A stretch of DNA of 27,353 nt from Patescibacteria group bacterium (GCA_029260985.1 JAJDCE010000045.1:1-27353); one strand, 5' to 3'; numbered from the stretch's first letter, positions 1-6,918 are shown. Program-made: numbers and translations. The notes: generated from the letters alone by a model not told the origin.

Positions 1-542
1 GAAGCAACTAGTTTTATGGCACCTCCCCCTGCCCCATTTCCTCCACTTCCTAAAGTGGTTGGCTGTGTCACTGAACCATAAGGTGAGCTGCCATTACCCC
101 CTCCTGCTCCACCATGACAAGCGCCAGCACCATACTGAGCATTTGAACCTGCACAAGTACCGGTGGCAGCACCATAACCTTTACTATCCACATTCACCGA
201 AGCGCCTGAATAGATCATGATATTCCCCGTAGCGTTAACATCCACGCCAGTTGTGTCCGTCGCCGCATGAGTCAAAACCGTCGCATCCCCACCTACTGTA
301 CCAACTGTCAACGACGTAAGCGTTGCAGCAGTAGTAAGCGTACACGTTCCAGCACCGGTTAAAGTCAGATCATCAGCGCTGGCAAAATCAGTTCCTTGCG
401 CAATGCTCCTGGGGCTACCCGAAGAGCAATCAATTGAAACTGGGGCAGCATATGCCGATTGAGGCTTAAGGCCAAGACCCGCTAAAAAGGCAACGGTTGC
501 CAAAACAAAAGCAGCCAAAAACAATGGTCTTTTAATAGTCAT
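1..542 (-). CDS. Secreted glycine-rich surface protein, N-terminal part (partial)
   Basis: An uninterrupted reading frame runs from an ATG at 542 to the window edge, about 180 residues, with no stop, so the gene continues outside. Residues 1-32 form a signal peptide: MTIKRP, then a long hydrophobic run (LFLAAFVLATVAFLAGLGL) and a likely cleavage site after SAYA. The mature start (APVSIDCSSGSP) is followed by Thr/Ala/Gly-rich beta-type sequence with repeated short polar strands (DDLTLTGAGTCTL, VNATGNIMIYSGASVNV). This resembles parallel beta-helix or adhesin-like secreted proteins, and then gives way to glycine clusters (CHGGAGGGNG, GGNGAGGGAIKLVAS). The GGGAIKLVA-type motif is common in large extracellular proteins of environmental bacteria (from memory). 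Several cysteines occur in the mature part. I infer an exported, possibly giant, cell-surface protein; binding partner and exact family are unknown. No SD precedes the start. Confidence 0.8.
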   Translation of the reverse strand, partial: MTIKRPLFLAAFVLATVAFLAGLGLKPQSAYAAPVSIDCSSGSPRSIAQGTDFASADDLTLTGAGTCTLTTAATLTSLTVGTVGGDATVLTHAATDTTGVDVNATGNIMIYSGASVNVDSKGYGAATGTCAGSNAQYGAGACHGGAGGGNGSSPYGSVTQPTTLGSGGNGAGGGAIKLVA

Positions 543-626
543 ATTTTTTATTTTAATTCTTACACCCTAAAAAAATAACATATCTTAGAGGTAAAACAAA
601 ATATAAATCATTAAAAAAACCTAAAA

Positions 627-1430
627 TTAAGTGATCATTAAAAATACAGCCCCTTTCGCCACTGAAGTCGTAGAACTTGCATCAATCAATTTGGGAGCTT
701 TTTTAGAGAGCGAGTGTCTAGCAATAATTTTTTCAAGCCGAGTCTTTTTGTGAGCAATGTGATTATGATAAACCGACCCCCCTAAAACAATCGCTTCGGG
801 ATTAAAAATCAAATTGAGGTTCGAAAGGCCAATCCCTAAATGTTCAATGATCGACTTGGCTAAGGCAGGGTTTTTCTTTTTATAATACCCACCCGTCAAG
901 TGCTCAAGTGTTTTGAGTTTGTGGTCCAGGTTCAGCACCATATGGCCAAACTCTCCCGCATGACCATCCCGGCCATAAAACATTTCTCCATCAATTATCA
1001 CCGCTCCGCCCACGCCCGTACCCACCATCACACCCAGCACATGCTGATATTTATGCACAGCCGGATTTAAATATTCCGCCGCTAAAAAGGCATTGATATC
1101 ATTATCAATATGAACCTCCGTTTTGAATTTTTTTTGCAAAAGAGATTTGAGTTTTAAATTTTTACCTGATGGGATGTGAGGAGCGTGAACGAGAACGCCT
1201 TTTGGCTGATCTACAATACCCGGCACTGCCACTCCGATACCTTTAACTGACTTTGAATAAAACTCATTAATAAGGTCGTAAAGCTGTGTCAAAAAACCCT
1301 TCTGACCATGCCGAACATCAGTTTTAACCATTTTTTCATCCAAAACCCGAAGCTTTTTATCAAAAGCCTGAATCAGCATTTTTGTCCCACCTACATCAAT
1401 TCCTAAAAATTTAGCCTTTTTGTTTTTCAT
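627..1430 (-). CDS. ROK-family sugar kinase (glucokinase-like), short form
   Basis: 267 residues. The N-terminal ATP-binding loop GIDVGGTK (residues 10-17), the catalytic-Asp segment IDNDINAF (about 108-115), the second phosphate loop GTGVGGAVI (137-145), GHAGEFGHM (156-164) and PEAIVLGGS near the C-terminus are all ROK hallmarks. It should phosphorylate a hexose or amino sugar with ATP in the cytosol; the substrate cannot be read from sequence. The protein is shorter than usual ROK kinases (about 300 residues). It lacks the cysteine-rich zinc motif (CxCGxxGCxE) that normally follows GHM, where it has NLDHKLKTLEHL instead. Loss of the zinc site is seen in some ROK kinases and does not by itself mean inactivity. 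The downstream surface-protein gene (start 542) is 84 bp away on the same strand; the upstream EEP gene is separated by an inverted repeat. Confidence 0.88.
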   Translation of the reverse strand: MKNKKAKFLGIDVGGTKMLIQAFDKKLRVLDEKMVKTDVRHGQKGFLTQLYDLINEFYSKSVKGIGVAVPGIVDQPKGVLVHAPHIPSGKNLKLKSLLQKKFKTEVHIDNDINAFLAAEYLNPAVHKYQHVLGVMVGTGVGGAVIIDGEMFYGRDGHAGEFGHMVLNLDHKLKTLEHLTGGYYKKKNPALAKSIIEHLGIGLSNLNLIFNPEAIVLGGSVYHNHIAHKKTRLEKIIARHSLSKKAPKLIDASSTTSVAKGAVFLMIT

Positions 1431-1456
1431 CTTTTAATTATTACATTTCCACTCTT

Positions 1457-1470
1457 CCCGACCAGTCGGG
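1457..1470. repeat. Short palindrome CCCGAC-ca-GTCGGG
   Basis: A perfect 6-bp stem with a 2-nt centre lies between the ROK kinase and the EEP gene. It is GC-rich against an AT-rich background. It could act as a weak transcription barrier or be a relic of a dispersed palindrome family; there is no clear T-tract on either side. Confidence 0.5.
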
Positions 1471-1476
1471 ATTCGT

Positions 1477-1544
1477 GACTTCCGGTTGACTCCCATAGAC
1501 GGTAAATCTTCTTATTTTCAGTCAACTGGGGTCAATCGGAAGTC
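1477..1544. repeat. Inverted repeat between ROK kinase and EEP genes
   Basis: Left arm 1477-1494 and right arm 1528-1544 (GACTTCCGGTTGACTCCC against the complement of GGGTCAATCGGAAGTC) pair over about 17 positions with one mismatch and one extra base. They enclose a loop of about 33 nt. The spacer upstream of the ROK kinase is almost wholly taken up by this structure. Function unknown: either an mRNA structure between the two minus-strand genes or a dispersed repeat. Confidence 0.6.
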
Positions 1545-1553
1545 TACTGGAAA

Positions 1554-2288
1554 TTAGATTTCAACCCATACGGGCAGGTGATCCGAATAAGGTGCATCGA
1601 GGACGCCGGCCGCTTTCACATGTAAATCCTTACAGGCCAAAATCAGATCGATCGCTCGCTTAGGCTTAAAGGAGGGGAAAGTGGCAGTTTTATGAACCAT
1701 TTTAAGGGTGTTTTCCTTTATAAAATCGGAAACCTCACTGAGCCCCTTAAAAATATTAAAATCCCCGCACACTAAATACTTCCGCGGACATTCTTTGAGA
1801 TGTTTCGTCAGTTCCTCCATCTGTTTTTTTCGCATAGAGCTTCGGAGCAAGCCCAAATGAACCACAAAAATGCTCACATCTCCAACAACAAATTCAAGAT
1901 AAAGACTCTTACCACCGGCTTTGAAATAATGAGGGATAACGCTTCCCTTAATCTTGCTGATAATCGCATCGTGGTGATGGCGCATAACAGGCACACATTT
2001 TATCCAGCTCATAGGGTGATACTTAGAAAACGTGTGGATAAAAGGAGCTGCCATTTTCTTGGCCACCTGCTTCGCCTGGCAATTAAAGCGGGACCGTAAC
2101 GACCCAACGTCTGTTTCCAGCATGCAGATAATATCCGCTTTTTGCCGCTTCATAAACTGGCCGATGTTTTTCACCGTCTCAGTCACTCTGGGAGCCCAAA
2201 GGTAGTGCCAAAAACTTGTAAAATACTCTTTCAGCGAGCCTTTTAAGCCTGTTCCATAGCCGATATTATATAAAACAATCTTCATCAT
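1554..2288 (-). CDS. Endonuclease/exonuclease/phosphatase (EEP) superfamily protein
   Basis: 244 residues with the EEP (DNase I / AP-endonuclease / sphingomyelinase fold) signature in order: LYNIGYG (Asn8), CMLETD (Glu58, metal ligand), VVHLGLL (His144), CGDFNIFKG (Asp176, Asn178), RAIDLILA and the C-terminal YSDHLPVWV with the Asp-His pair (236-237). This set predicts a metal-dependent phosphodiesterase or phosphatase acting on nucleic acid, phospholipid or inositol phosphate; the sequence does not say which. No signal peptide or membrane segment is visible, so it is probably cytosolic. It starts MMK; either Met could be used. It is oriented with the ROK kinase but 123 bp upstream with an inverted repeat between, so co-transcription is possible but unproven. 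Small stand-alone EEP proteins of this kind are frequent in CPR genomes. Confidence 0.85.
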   Translation of the reverse strand: MMKIVLYNIGYGTGLKGSLKEYFTSFWHYLWAPRVTETVKNIGQFMKRQKADIICMLETDVGSLRSRFNCQAKQVAKKMAAPFIHTFSKYHPMSWIKCVPVMRHHHDAIISKIKGSVIPHYFKAGGKSLYLEFVVGDVSIFVVHLGLLRSSMRKKQMEELTKHLKECPRKYLVCGDFNIFKGLSEVSDFIKENTLKMVHKTATFPSFKPKRAIDLILACKDLHVKAAGVLDAPYSDHLPVWVEI

Positions 2289-2371
2289 CGCTAATTATAG
2301 GGTTAATCCTTTCTAAATTACAAGACTCGTTTCACTCGCATTACAAAAATTAAATAATTGAATTCAAAACC

Positions 2372-2418
2372 TTGTAATGCGCAGCCTTGTAATGTAAAAC
2401 TTTGTAATGCGCAGCCTT
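2372..2418. repeat. Tandem direct repeat with 30-bp spacing
   Basis: TTGTAATGCGCAGCCTT occurs at 2372-2388 and again exactly at 2402-2418, a 30-bp period. TTGTAATG also occurs in between, at 2388-2395. It lies directly upstream of the secreted FN3 protein start and overlaps its candidate promoter. It could be a binding-site array or simple repeat growth. Confidence 0.7.
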
Positions 2419-2423
2419 ATAAT
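2418..2423 (+). promoter_or_regulatory. Candidate -10 box for the FN3 protein gene (short leader)
   Basis: A perfect TATAAT ends 15 nt before the ATG at 2439, so transcription would begin only about 8 nt upstream of the start codon. No good -35 box is seen at normal spacing. A very short leader agrees with the absence of an SD and with the choice of ATG 2439 as the start. Confidence 0.45.
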
Positions 2424-2438
2424 TTTTACCGAAAAAGA

Positions 2439-3605
2439 ATGAATAAAGTACTACAATTATTATTAGTAACGGTGCTGATTTTTAGCACAGTAGTGATACC
2501 TGTGTCAGCGGATCGAAGCGAAAAAGCTCAAGTGATCAAATTTAATAATGACACAAATGATCTCATCATCAAAAGAGGCAATGGCGAACGGTGGCTTATA
2601 CAGCACAATCGAGCCTGCACTTCCATTTCTACCGAATTCCCGGTAACCCTGATTTGGGAAGGGGATAAAGTGGTGACTCTAAAGGTCAACTTCAATGAAA
2701 AGTGCAAAGTTTACAATACCGTGCCTTACAGTGGGGAGGGAAAACTTCTAAGGGTGATAAGAAGTGAGAATCAGCTAGTCAAAGACCATGAGGCCGAAAT
2801 CTTTTATAGAGGCAATCAGTATATGGTTGATTACGATGAGAGATGTCGCTATATGTACGACTTTGAGGGGGATCTGATCTATTACAACTTCTTCAATTCG
2901 AATAATACCCGAGGAGAGATCATTCTGCCGGGCAATCGAGGGCAATGTGAATTCAAAACCCTCTACACCACAGATACAGCCCCGGAAGAAACTCAGGAAA
3001 AACCTGAGACGATTGAAGGCTTCCAGCATCAAGCTCAAAACAACTCTGTCTATTTTTACTGGAAACCAATGACAGCAGAGGGAAAATGGCTATATGTGAT
3101 CAGTTATAGTAGAAACCCGCTTGAGTTAGACGCTTACAAAAATTGGCGTGAAATGCCGAATATCCGCCTCACCAAGCGGAATTCCTATACTATGCGACGC
3201 CTTGAAAACGGCCGTGAGTATCATTTTTACATCGCCGCTTTAAACGAAGGCAAAGAGGCAGGGCCATGGACTCAGGTTTCAGTCACACCTGTGGCAGGAG
3301 AAAGGTTTGTGAATAACCCCGATGCAGAACCATTTGAAATAAAAATGGAAGATAAGTCAGAATACTTCAAGCTTTCATGGCCAGATCGAAGTAAGGACAG
3401 CAGACGATACTATTTGCGCTTTTATGTGAACGGTAAATTCAAATTCTTCCGCATTCTGCATACCGATGAGATCTCGTTTAATATCCCGAAAGAGCCTGAG
3501 TACGAAGGTCAGAACCTCAAAGTTATCCTCAGAACTTTTCCGAAGCCTCAACGGCCTAAGTTTAGCGATGGGATCTTTTGGAAGGTTGAGGAGAATGAAT
3601 ATTAA
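2439..3605 (+). CDS. Secreted fibronectin type III protein with four-cysteine N-terminal module
   Basis: 388 residues when started at ATG 2439. The frame is open from 2358, but the preceding 27 codons are translated tandem repeat (PCNAQPCN, LCNAQPYN), and only the 2439 start puts a signal peptide at the N-terminus (MNKVLQLLLVTVLIFSTVVIP, cleavage near VSA-DRS). The mature N-terminal region has four cysteines at about 60, 89, 136 and 170, likely two disulfides. An FN3-like domain follows (YFYWKPM... YVISYS... Y-x-F-Y-I-A-A-L-N), then a second beta-type domain (YFKLSWPDRS to the end). A protein with the same plan and nearly the same cysteine positions lies at 24703-25869. I infer a cell-surface or periplasm-equivalent binding protein; the ligand is unknown. 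Its stop overlaps the converging gene at 3602 by 4 bp. Confidence 0.85.
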   Translation: MNKVLQLLLVTVLIFSTVVIPVSADRSEKAQVIKFNNDTNDLIIKRGNGERWLIQHNRACTSISTEFPVTLIWEGDKVVTLKVNFNEKCKVYNTVPYSGEGKLLRVIRSENQLVKDHEAEIFYRGNQYMVDYDERCRYMYDFEGDLIYYNFFNSNNTRGEIILPGNRGQCEFKTLYTTDTAPEETQEKPETIEGFQHQAQNNSVYFYWKPMTAEGKWLYVISYSRNPLELDAYKNWREMPNIRLTKRNSYTMRRLENGREYHFYIAALNEGKEAGPWTQVSVTPVAGERFVNNPDAEPFEIKMEDKSEYFKLSWPDRSKDSRRYYLRFYVNGKFKFFRILHTDEISFNIPKEPEYEGQNLKVILRTFPKPQRPKFSDGIFWKVEENEY

Positions 3606-4237
3606 GTTTCCTTTTTCTCTTTCATCCGACTACCTATTTTAGCTAGTTTTCTGGTCTTTGCTGATATTAAAACTTTTAGACCACCCACAGCTTTGATGGC
3701 TGTTACGTAGGCAGGAGTTAGAGGGGCATTGTGCTTTTTATAAACGTATATTTTCGTCAATAAGTCAGTTGCCTTTTGGTTATTCTTTCGAAAGTAAGCC
3801 GAAAACTTCTTAATGAAAGCCGTTTCCATTTCTTTAAACAAGTTAATTTCTGCTCGAGCCTCTTCGTTGCCGGATGCTTTTACCCCTTTTGCTATTGCTT
3901 TCGCAATGTTCCTCTGCATTTTTAGCAGTCTGCTGTCACTTTCAAGTAATCGGTTAACTGCAGGAATAAGAATTTTATTTAGAGCTTTACTAAGACCAAA
4001 ATTGGTCAGCTCCTTCTTGCCTGCTCCATACCTCTTTAACTCAGCATCAGCTACTCTTTTAGCCGCTTTTCGGAGCCTTTCACCAGCTTGCATAGTTTTT
4101 TTAGCTCTATCGCCAGCTGATTGTGGCTTTTTACTCTGACTAGTCCGACTCTTCGGAGCTGAAGAACCTCTTTCGACATTCCGAAAGATCAGACGTGGTT
4201 CATTAAAGAAATCGGTATTCGAAGATAAAAAATGCAT
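3602..4237 (-). CDS. Basic helical protein with N-terminal FFNExR motif
   Basis: 211 residues, not recognised. It begins MHFLSSNTDFFNEPRLIFRN; DFFNEPRLIFR matches the N-terminal motif of the genes at 4267 and 6954. A Ser/Lys/Gln-rich linker follows (residues about 24-48), then a strongly basic, alpha-helical remainder with many Lys and Ala (ERLRKAAKRVADAELKRY, MQRNIAKAIAKGVKAS). No signal peptide, membrane segment or enzyme motif is visible. It is the last gene of a likely three-gene operon (5951 to 3602), 29 bp after the preceding gene, with no SD. The high positive charge could suit nucleic-acid or membrane-surface binding, but that is inference. The 3' end overlaps the converging FN3 gene by 4 bp. 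The plus-strand frame at 3813-4139 within it is a shadow. Confidence 0.75.
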   Translation of the reverse strand: MHFLSSNTDFFNEPRLIFRNVERGSSAPKSRTSQSKKPQSAGDRAKKTMQAGERLRKAAKRVADAELKRYGAGKKELTNFGLSKALNKILIPAVNRLLESDSRLLKMQRNIAKAIAKGVKASGNEEARAEINLFKEMETAFIKKFSAYFRKNNQKATDLLTKIYVYKKHNAPLTPAYVTAIKAVGGLKVLISAKTRKLAKIGSRMKEKKET

Positions 4238-4266
4238 GATCGTTGAAATATTTTAGTTTTTAAATG

Positions 4267-5298
4267 TTACACCCGTTTTCTGTCACCTCTGTGCCCACTC
4301 GTAGCTTTAGATTTAGCATAGTCCTCCATTAATTTTCCTTTGACACTCTTCAGAGGAATTAAAACTTTATCACTAGGTCGTTCAGCATAAGCCTTTCCTT
4401 TAGCGTCAACATAACCTTTAGGAGCTCTTTTTAGAAATATCTCTTTACCACTTCGTTTTACAATAAGTGCAGAAGCATCCAGTTTTTCACCTTTCTTAGC
4501 GATACGATAATGATCCCCCTCTTTGAACTCAACTTTTAAAGGGGCTTTCTCGGTATTTACACGCCGAGTCACTCTTTTTTTAGGAGTTATAGCAGGCCAT
4601 ACAGTAGGTTTTCGGGTAGGTTTAGCAGGAGCTTTTTGAGCCGATCGGGCAGCTAATTTGCCTGAAATACCTTTCGGTCTAGTTGCTGGTTTTCGGGCTG
4701 GCGCTTTTGGAGCATCCTTTAGCTGATCAATTAAACTTTTTTCAGCTGACTTTTCGCTCCTAGCTGCCTTCATCATCCTCTGGTAGCCTTTCGGATCGGT
4801 TGGCAGATTTAATATATCACCTGGTTTTGGGGTGAAGGTTTTCTTATCTACCCCAATATATTGCCCGGTTTTTCGGTCAACTTTAGCGTAAAGCTTTTTC
4901 CCGCTCCGATCCACTTCTACAATAGGCGTAGCGGATGGGTTAAACAATTTATGCAAAGCAGGAACTTTTTTTAACCATTTCTTAATTTCATATTTATTCG
5001 CTTTTGCCAGAATTTTCCCCTTGAGCATTAAATACTTATCAAGATTCGCTCTACGGTCGCCCTGACTGATTTTCTCCGCTTTACCAGCTGCCTTTGCGGC
5101 TTTTAAGAGAGCATCGGCACGCTTACCTGGCTTTTGTTTGGCTTTAAAAGCTTCTTTAAAAGCAGGATCCAAGATATCCTTTGCAGCTTTTCTGGCTAAG
5201 TCTCCTGGTGAGGCGCTAGGGCGTCCGCCCCTTAAAACTAACCTCTTTTCAGCAAAAAACTGAGGATTGTTGTGATCGTTGTAAAATAGAGTATTCAT
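4267..5298 (-). CDS. Lys/Ala/Pro-rich protein with N-terminal FFAEKR motif
   Basis: 343 residues, not recognised. The N-terminus has PQFFAEKRLVLRGG at about residues 12-25, the same motif as the genes at 3602 and 6954. A helical basic segment follows (residues about 30-115), then a small beta-rich stretch (VEVDRSGKKLYAKVDRKT, GDILNLPTDPKGY; about 127-170). Next comes a long disordered linker of repeated A-P-x-R-K-P-A/T units (about 190-245), and last a second beta-type stretch (VEFKEGDHYRIAKKGEKL, then GKEIFLKRAPKGYVDAKGK). The two GD-containing beta stretches might be small SH3-like or barrel modules; this is a guess. Highly basic throughout, with no export signal. Probably co-transcribed with the zinc-knuckle gene 50 bp upstream and the gene 29 bp downstream. 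The combined layout suggests a scaffold or nucleic-acid-associated protein, unproven. Confidence 0.75.
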   Translation of the reverse strand: MNTLFYNDHNNPQFFAEKRLVLRGGRPSASPGDLARKAAKDILDPAFKEAFKAKQKPGKRADALLKAAKAAGKAEKISQGDRRANLDKYLMLKGKILAKANKYEIKKWLKKVPALHKLFNPSATPIVEVDRSGKKLYAKVDRKTGQYIGVDKKTFTPKPGDILNLPTDPKGYQRMMKAARSEKSAEKSLIDQLKDAPKAPARKPATRPKGISGKLAARSAQKAPAKPTRKPTVWPAITPKKRVTRRVNTEKAPLKVEFKEGDHYRIAKKGEKLDASALIVKRSGKEIFLKRAPKGYVDAKGKAYAERPSDKVLIPLKSVKGKLMEDYAKSKATSGHRGDRKRV

Positions 5299-5348
5299 TT
5301 TTATTTTGGGTTTATTGAGATATTTTAATTGTTGTAAGCAGTAGCTGC

Positions 5349-5951
5349 TTATGCCAAAGGTGGAGTTTCTTCACCGCCTTCAGTAGTTTCGGCTGGCTCA
5401 CTACCTTCGGCAGGGGCTTCCTCTAAAGGAGTAGGAGTTTCCTCAGCAGCTGGTTCAGCAGGAGTTTCAGCAACTGGGCAAGTATGACCTTCAGTCATTT
5501 CGCCTCCGCAATTAGGACAAGTAGCAGGTGCAGCTGGAGTTTCTTCCACGACAGGCGCTTCTTCAGCCGCAGGAGCTGGCTCTTCGGCAACTGGCTCAAC
5601 TGGCGCTTCTTCAGCCATAGGAGCAGGAGCTTCCTCCGTAGCAGGCTCAGCAGGAGCTGGCGCTTCTGGAGCAGTCTCTTCAGCAGCTTCAGCTGGCTCA
5701 CTGCCTACGGCAGGAGCAGCAGGTTCCTCTGCAACAGGAGTTTCAGCAACTGGGCAAGTATGACCTTCAGTCATTTCGCCTCCGCAATTAGGACAAGCAG
5801 CTGGCGCAGCAGGTGCATCACCCGCAGGCGCAGTATCAGTAGCTTCGGCTGGTTTTTCTTCTTTTTTACCAAATAAACCACTTAGAAAGCCAAAGCGAAC
5901 CAAGCGATTCGGATATTCAGAATGATCGAAGGTAGAATATGTATTGTTCAT
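5349..5951 (-). CDS. Ala/Pro/Glu-rich protein with two identical Cys/His zinc-knuckle-like units
   Basis: 200 residues, not recognised as a named family. After a short N-terminus (SEYPNRLVRFGFLSGLFGKK, loosely like the FFxExR motif of its neighbours) it is an acidic, disordered Ala/Pro/Glu chain. Two copies of CPNCGGEMTEGHTC interrupt it, with Cys53, Cys56, His64, Cys66 and Cys145, Cys148, His156, Cys158. C-x2-C-x7-H-x-C can bind one zinc ion per unit. The units are 92 residues apart and identical even in DNA over 63 bp. Its acidic nature contrasts with the strongly basic products of the next two genes, with which it seems to form an operon (promoter at 5987-6015; gaps 50 and 29 bp). A complex held by opposite charges is possible but only inferred. 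Reverse-strand frames inside are composition artefacts. Confidence 0.78.
   Translation of the reverse strand: MNNTYSTFDHSEYPNRLVRFGFLSGLFGKKEEKPAEATDTAPAGDAPAAPAACPNCGGEMTEGHTCPVAETPVAEEPAAPAVGSEPAEAAEETAPEAPAPAEPATEEAPAPMAEEAPVEPVAEEPAPAAEEAPVVEETPAAPATCPNCGGEMTEGHTCPVAETPAEPAAEETPTPLEEAPAEGSEPAETTEGGEETPPLA
5459..5797 (-). repeat. 63-bp perfect direct repeat inside the zinc-knuckle gene
   Basis: Positions 5459-5521 and 5735-5797 are identical over 63 bp, offset by 276 bp (92 codons), so the frame is kept. Each copy encodes the CPNCGGEMTEGHTC unit and the start of the following linker. Identity at third codon positions points to recent duplication or gene conversion. Confidence 0.9.
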
Positions 5952-5986
5952 GATGAAAAATTATTATTTTTTAATTTTATCTTCAT

Positions 5987-6015
5987 ATTATATCATTTTT
6001 TACTCAAAAAATCAA
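5987..6015 (-). promoter_or_regulatory. Sigma-70-type promoter for the 5951-3602 operon
   Basis: On the minus strand, TTGATT (6015-6010), a 17-nt spacer and TATAAT (5992-5987) lie 35 nt before the ATG at 5951. This is 4/6 and 6/6 of the consensus. It is back to back with the promoter of the gene at 6272. Confidence 0.7.
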
Positions 6016-6061
6016 CAATATAGATACCCTAACAGTTTACCGCTTTTACTCTGAAATTCTA

Positions 6062-6089
6062 TTGACATTTAAGCAAAATATAGTACAAT
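6062..6089 (+). promoter_or_regulatory. Near-consensus sigma-70 promoter of cassette 1
   Basis: TTGACA (6062-6067), a 16-nt spacer and TACAAT (6084-6089) on the plus strand. A start near 6096 would give a leader of about 175 nt before the GTG at 6272. Confidence 0.72.
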
Positions 6090-6271
6090 TATAACCATTT
6101 GCTCGAGTATTAATGATAGTTCGACAGGTGGACTTGCTATTTAAAAGCGTAGTCCGTTTAGCCGATAGCTGCCAATAGTGGCTGGCCAATCGGTTTTAAG
6201 AGTTTTTTGTTCAATCTTTTTCCCCGGTAGCGCCGGGCAGCATCGGCGTTTTGCCGGAGGAGGTAAAGAAA
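6090..6271 (+). other. Structured 5' leader of cassette 1
   Basis: Together with 5952-6089 this makes a gap of about 320 bp without a gene; the first part holds the two divergent promoters. The leader carries several small stems: GGACT...AGTCC around 6132-6156, GCCAatagtGGC near 6171-6182, and CCCGG-tagcg-CCGGG near 6224-6238. It then has the strong SD GGAGGAGG at 6255-6262. I see no known riboswitch pattern. The leader could stabilise the message or regulate translation. Confidence 0.45.
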
Positions 6272-6796
6272 GTGAGATGGTTAGCAGTATTATCAATCCT
6301 AGGGGTAGCCACCACCAGTTGGGCACTCCCCAGGGGCCCCTCGCCCACCCCCGCGATGCAGTCGCCCACCCCCGCATCTGGCGACATCGGCCTGATCTTC
6401 AAGGACGAAGACCGCAGCTCTAAGGCGGTCACACAGATCAGTATTGTCGAGGTCCCCCACCTGATCAAGATGGTTAACCGCGCCAAGCGTGGTCACACCA
6501 CCAAAAAAGATCTCCAGTACGCTATCTTGCTGGCTCAAAAATACCGTATCATTTTCAAAAAATGGGTCAAAGTTCCCTACTTGAAAATGATCCAGGTCAT
6601 CCTGCGCCAGCAGGAAAAACAGGTGCGCCAACACATGGCGAACCTGTTCCGTGTCCAGGCGCTCGCCATCCTCATCAACCGAGTCGATGGCCAGTCAGAC
6701 CCCGACATCATCAAGCTCCTCAAGAGCAACGCCAAGCGCTACAAAAAAGCCAAAGCGCTGGCCGACCAACTCGCCGACTACGCCAAAAGCCTCTAG
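6272..6796 (+). CDS. Small exported helical protein (cassette 1)
   Basis: 175 residues from GTG 6272. The frame is open from a TTG at 6251, but the SD GGAGGAGG (6255-6262) sits 9 nt before the GTG and is itself inside the longer frame. The GTG start also gives a clean signal peptide: MRWLAVLSILGVATTSWA, cleaved before LPRG. A Pro/Ser/Thr linker follows (PSPTPAMQSPTPAS), then a long, basic, mostly alpha-helical region of repeated amphipathic helices (residues about 60-175; for example LLAQKYRIIFKKW, MIQVILRQQEKQVRQ, LADQLADYAKSL). No family recognised. GC-rich DNA with C- or G-ending codons, a strong SD, and its own promoter and terminator set it apart from neighbours. It lies between members of the minus-strand FFxExR cluster and looks like a transferred expression unit. 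Confidence 0.78.
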   Translation: MRWLAVLSILGVATTSWALPRGPSPTPAMQSPTPASGDIGLIFKDEDRSSKAVTQISIVEVPHLIKMVNRAKRGHTTKKDLQYAILLAQKYRIIFKKWVKVPYLKMIQVILRQQEKQVRQHMANLFRVQALAILINRVDGQSDPDIIKLLKSNAKRYKKAKALADQLADYAKSL

Positions 6797-6806
6797 CAAG
6801 AGGCGA

Positions 6807-6883
6807 GGGCACCGCCCACCATAGCCAAAGTCCTGAACTCGTTTCAGGATCACGCGACGGTGGACGGGCCCTTTTTCTTTTAA
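6807..6883 (+). terminator. Terminator of cassette 1
   Basis: A stem of GGGC...CCCACC (6807-6820) with GGTGG...GGGCCC (6859-6871) is followed by CTTTTTCTTTT. It encloses a second hairpin, TCCTGAA-ctcg-TTTCAGGA (6831-6849). The inner hairpin resembles the repeat at 8015-8035. Confidence 0.65.
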
Positions 6884-6886
6884 GCA

Positions 6887-6918
6887 AAAAACCCACCCCC
6901 ATGAAAAGGTGGGTTTTT
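6887..6918. terminator. Bidirectional terminator between converging genes
   Basis: AAAAACCCACC (6887-6897) and GGTGGGTTTTT (6908-6918) form an 11-bp stem with a 10-nt loop. A on one side and T on the other serve both the plus-strand cassette and the minus-strand gene ending at 6954. Confidence 0.85.

Noticed and set aside
2358..2438. Upstream start for the FN3 protein, adding 27 residues
   Set aside because: It would translate the direct repeats and bury the signal peptide; no start signal precedes it.
3813..4139. 108-codon plus-strand frame opposite the FFNExR gene at 3602
   Set aside because: Hydrophobic Leu/Ser/Ala sequence that is the exact complement of a Lys/Ala-rich helical gene; no start signals.
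5690..5715. CTGCC-tac-GGCAG hairpin in the zinc-knuckle gene as another coding palindrome
   Set aside because: The 5-bp stem is short and explained by repeated Pro-Ala-Val/Glu-Gly codons; similarity to the lepA element is too slight to claim.
5484..5876. 130-codon plus-strand frame in the zinc-knuckle gene
   Set aside because: It is the complement of the Ala/Pro/Glu codon pattern and yields Ser/Arg/Phe-rich low-complexity sequence; the minus-strand frame has the promoter and the Cys/His motif.
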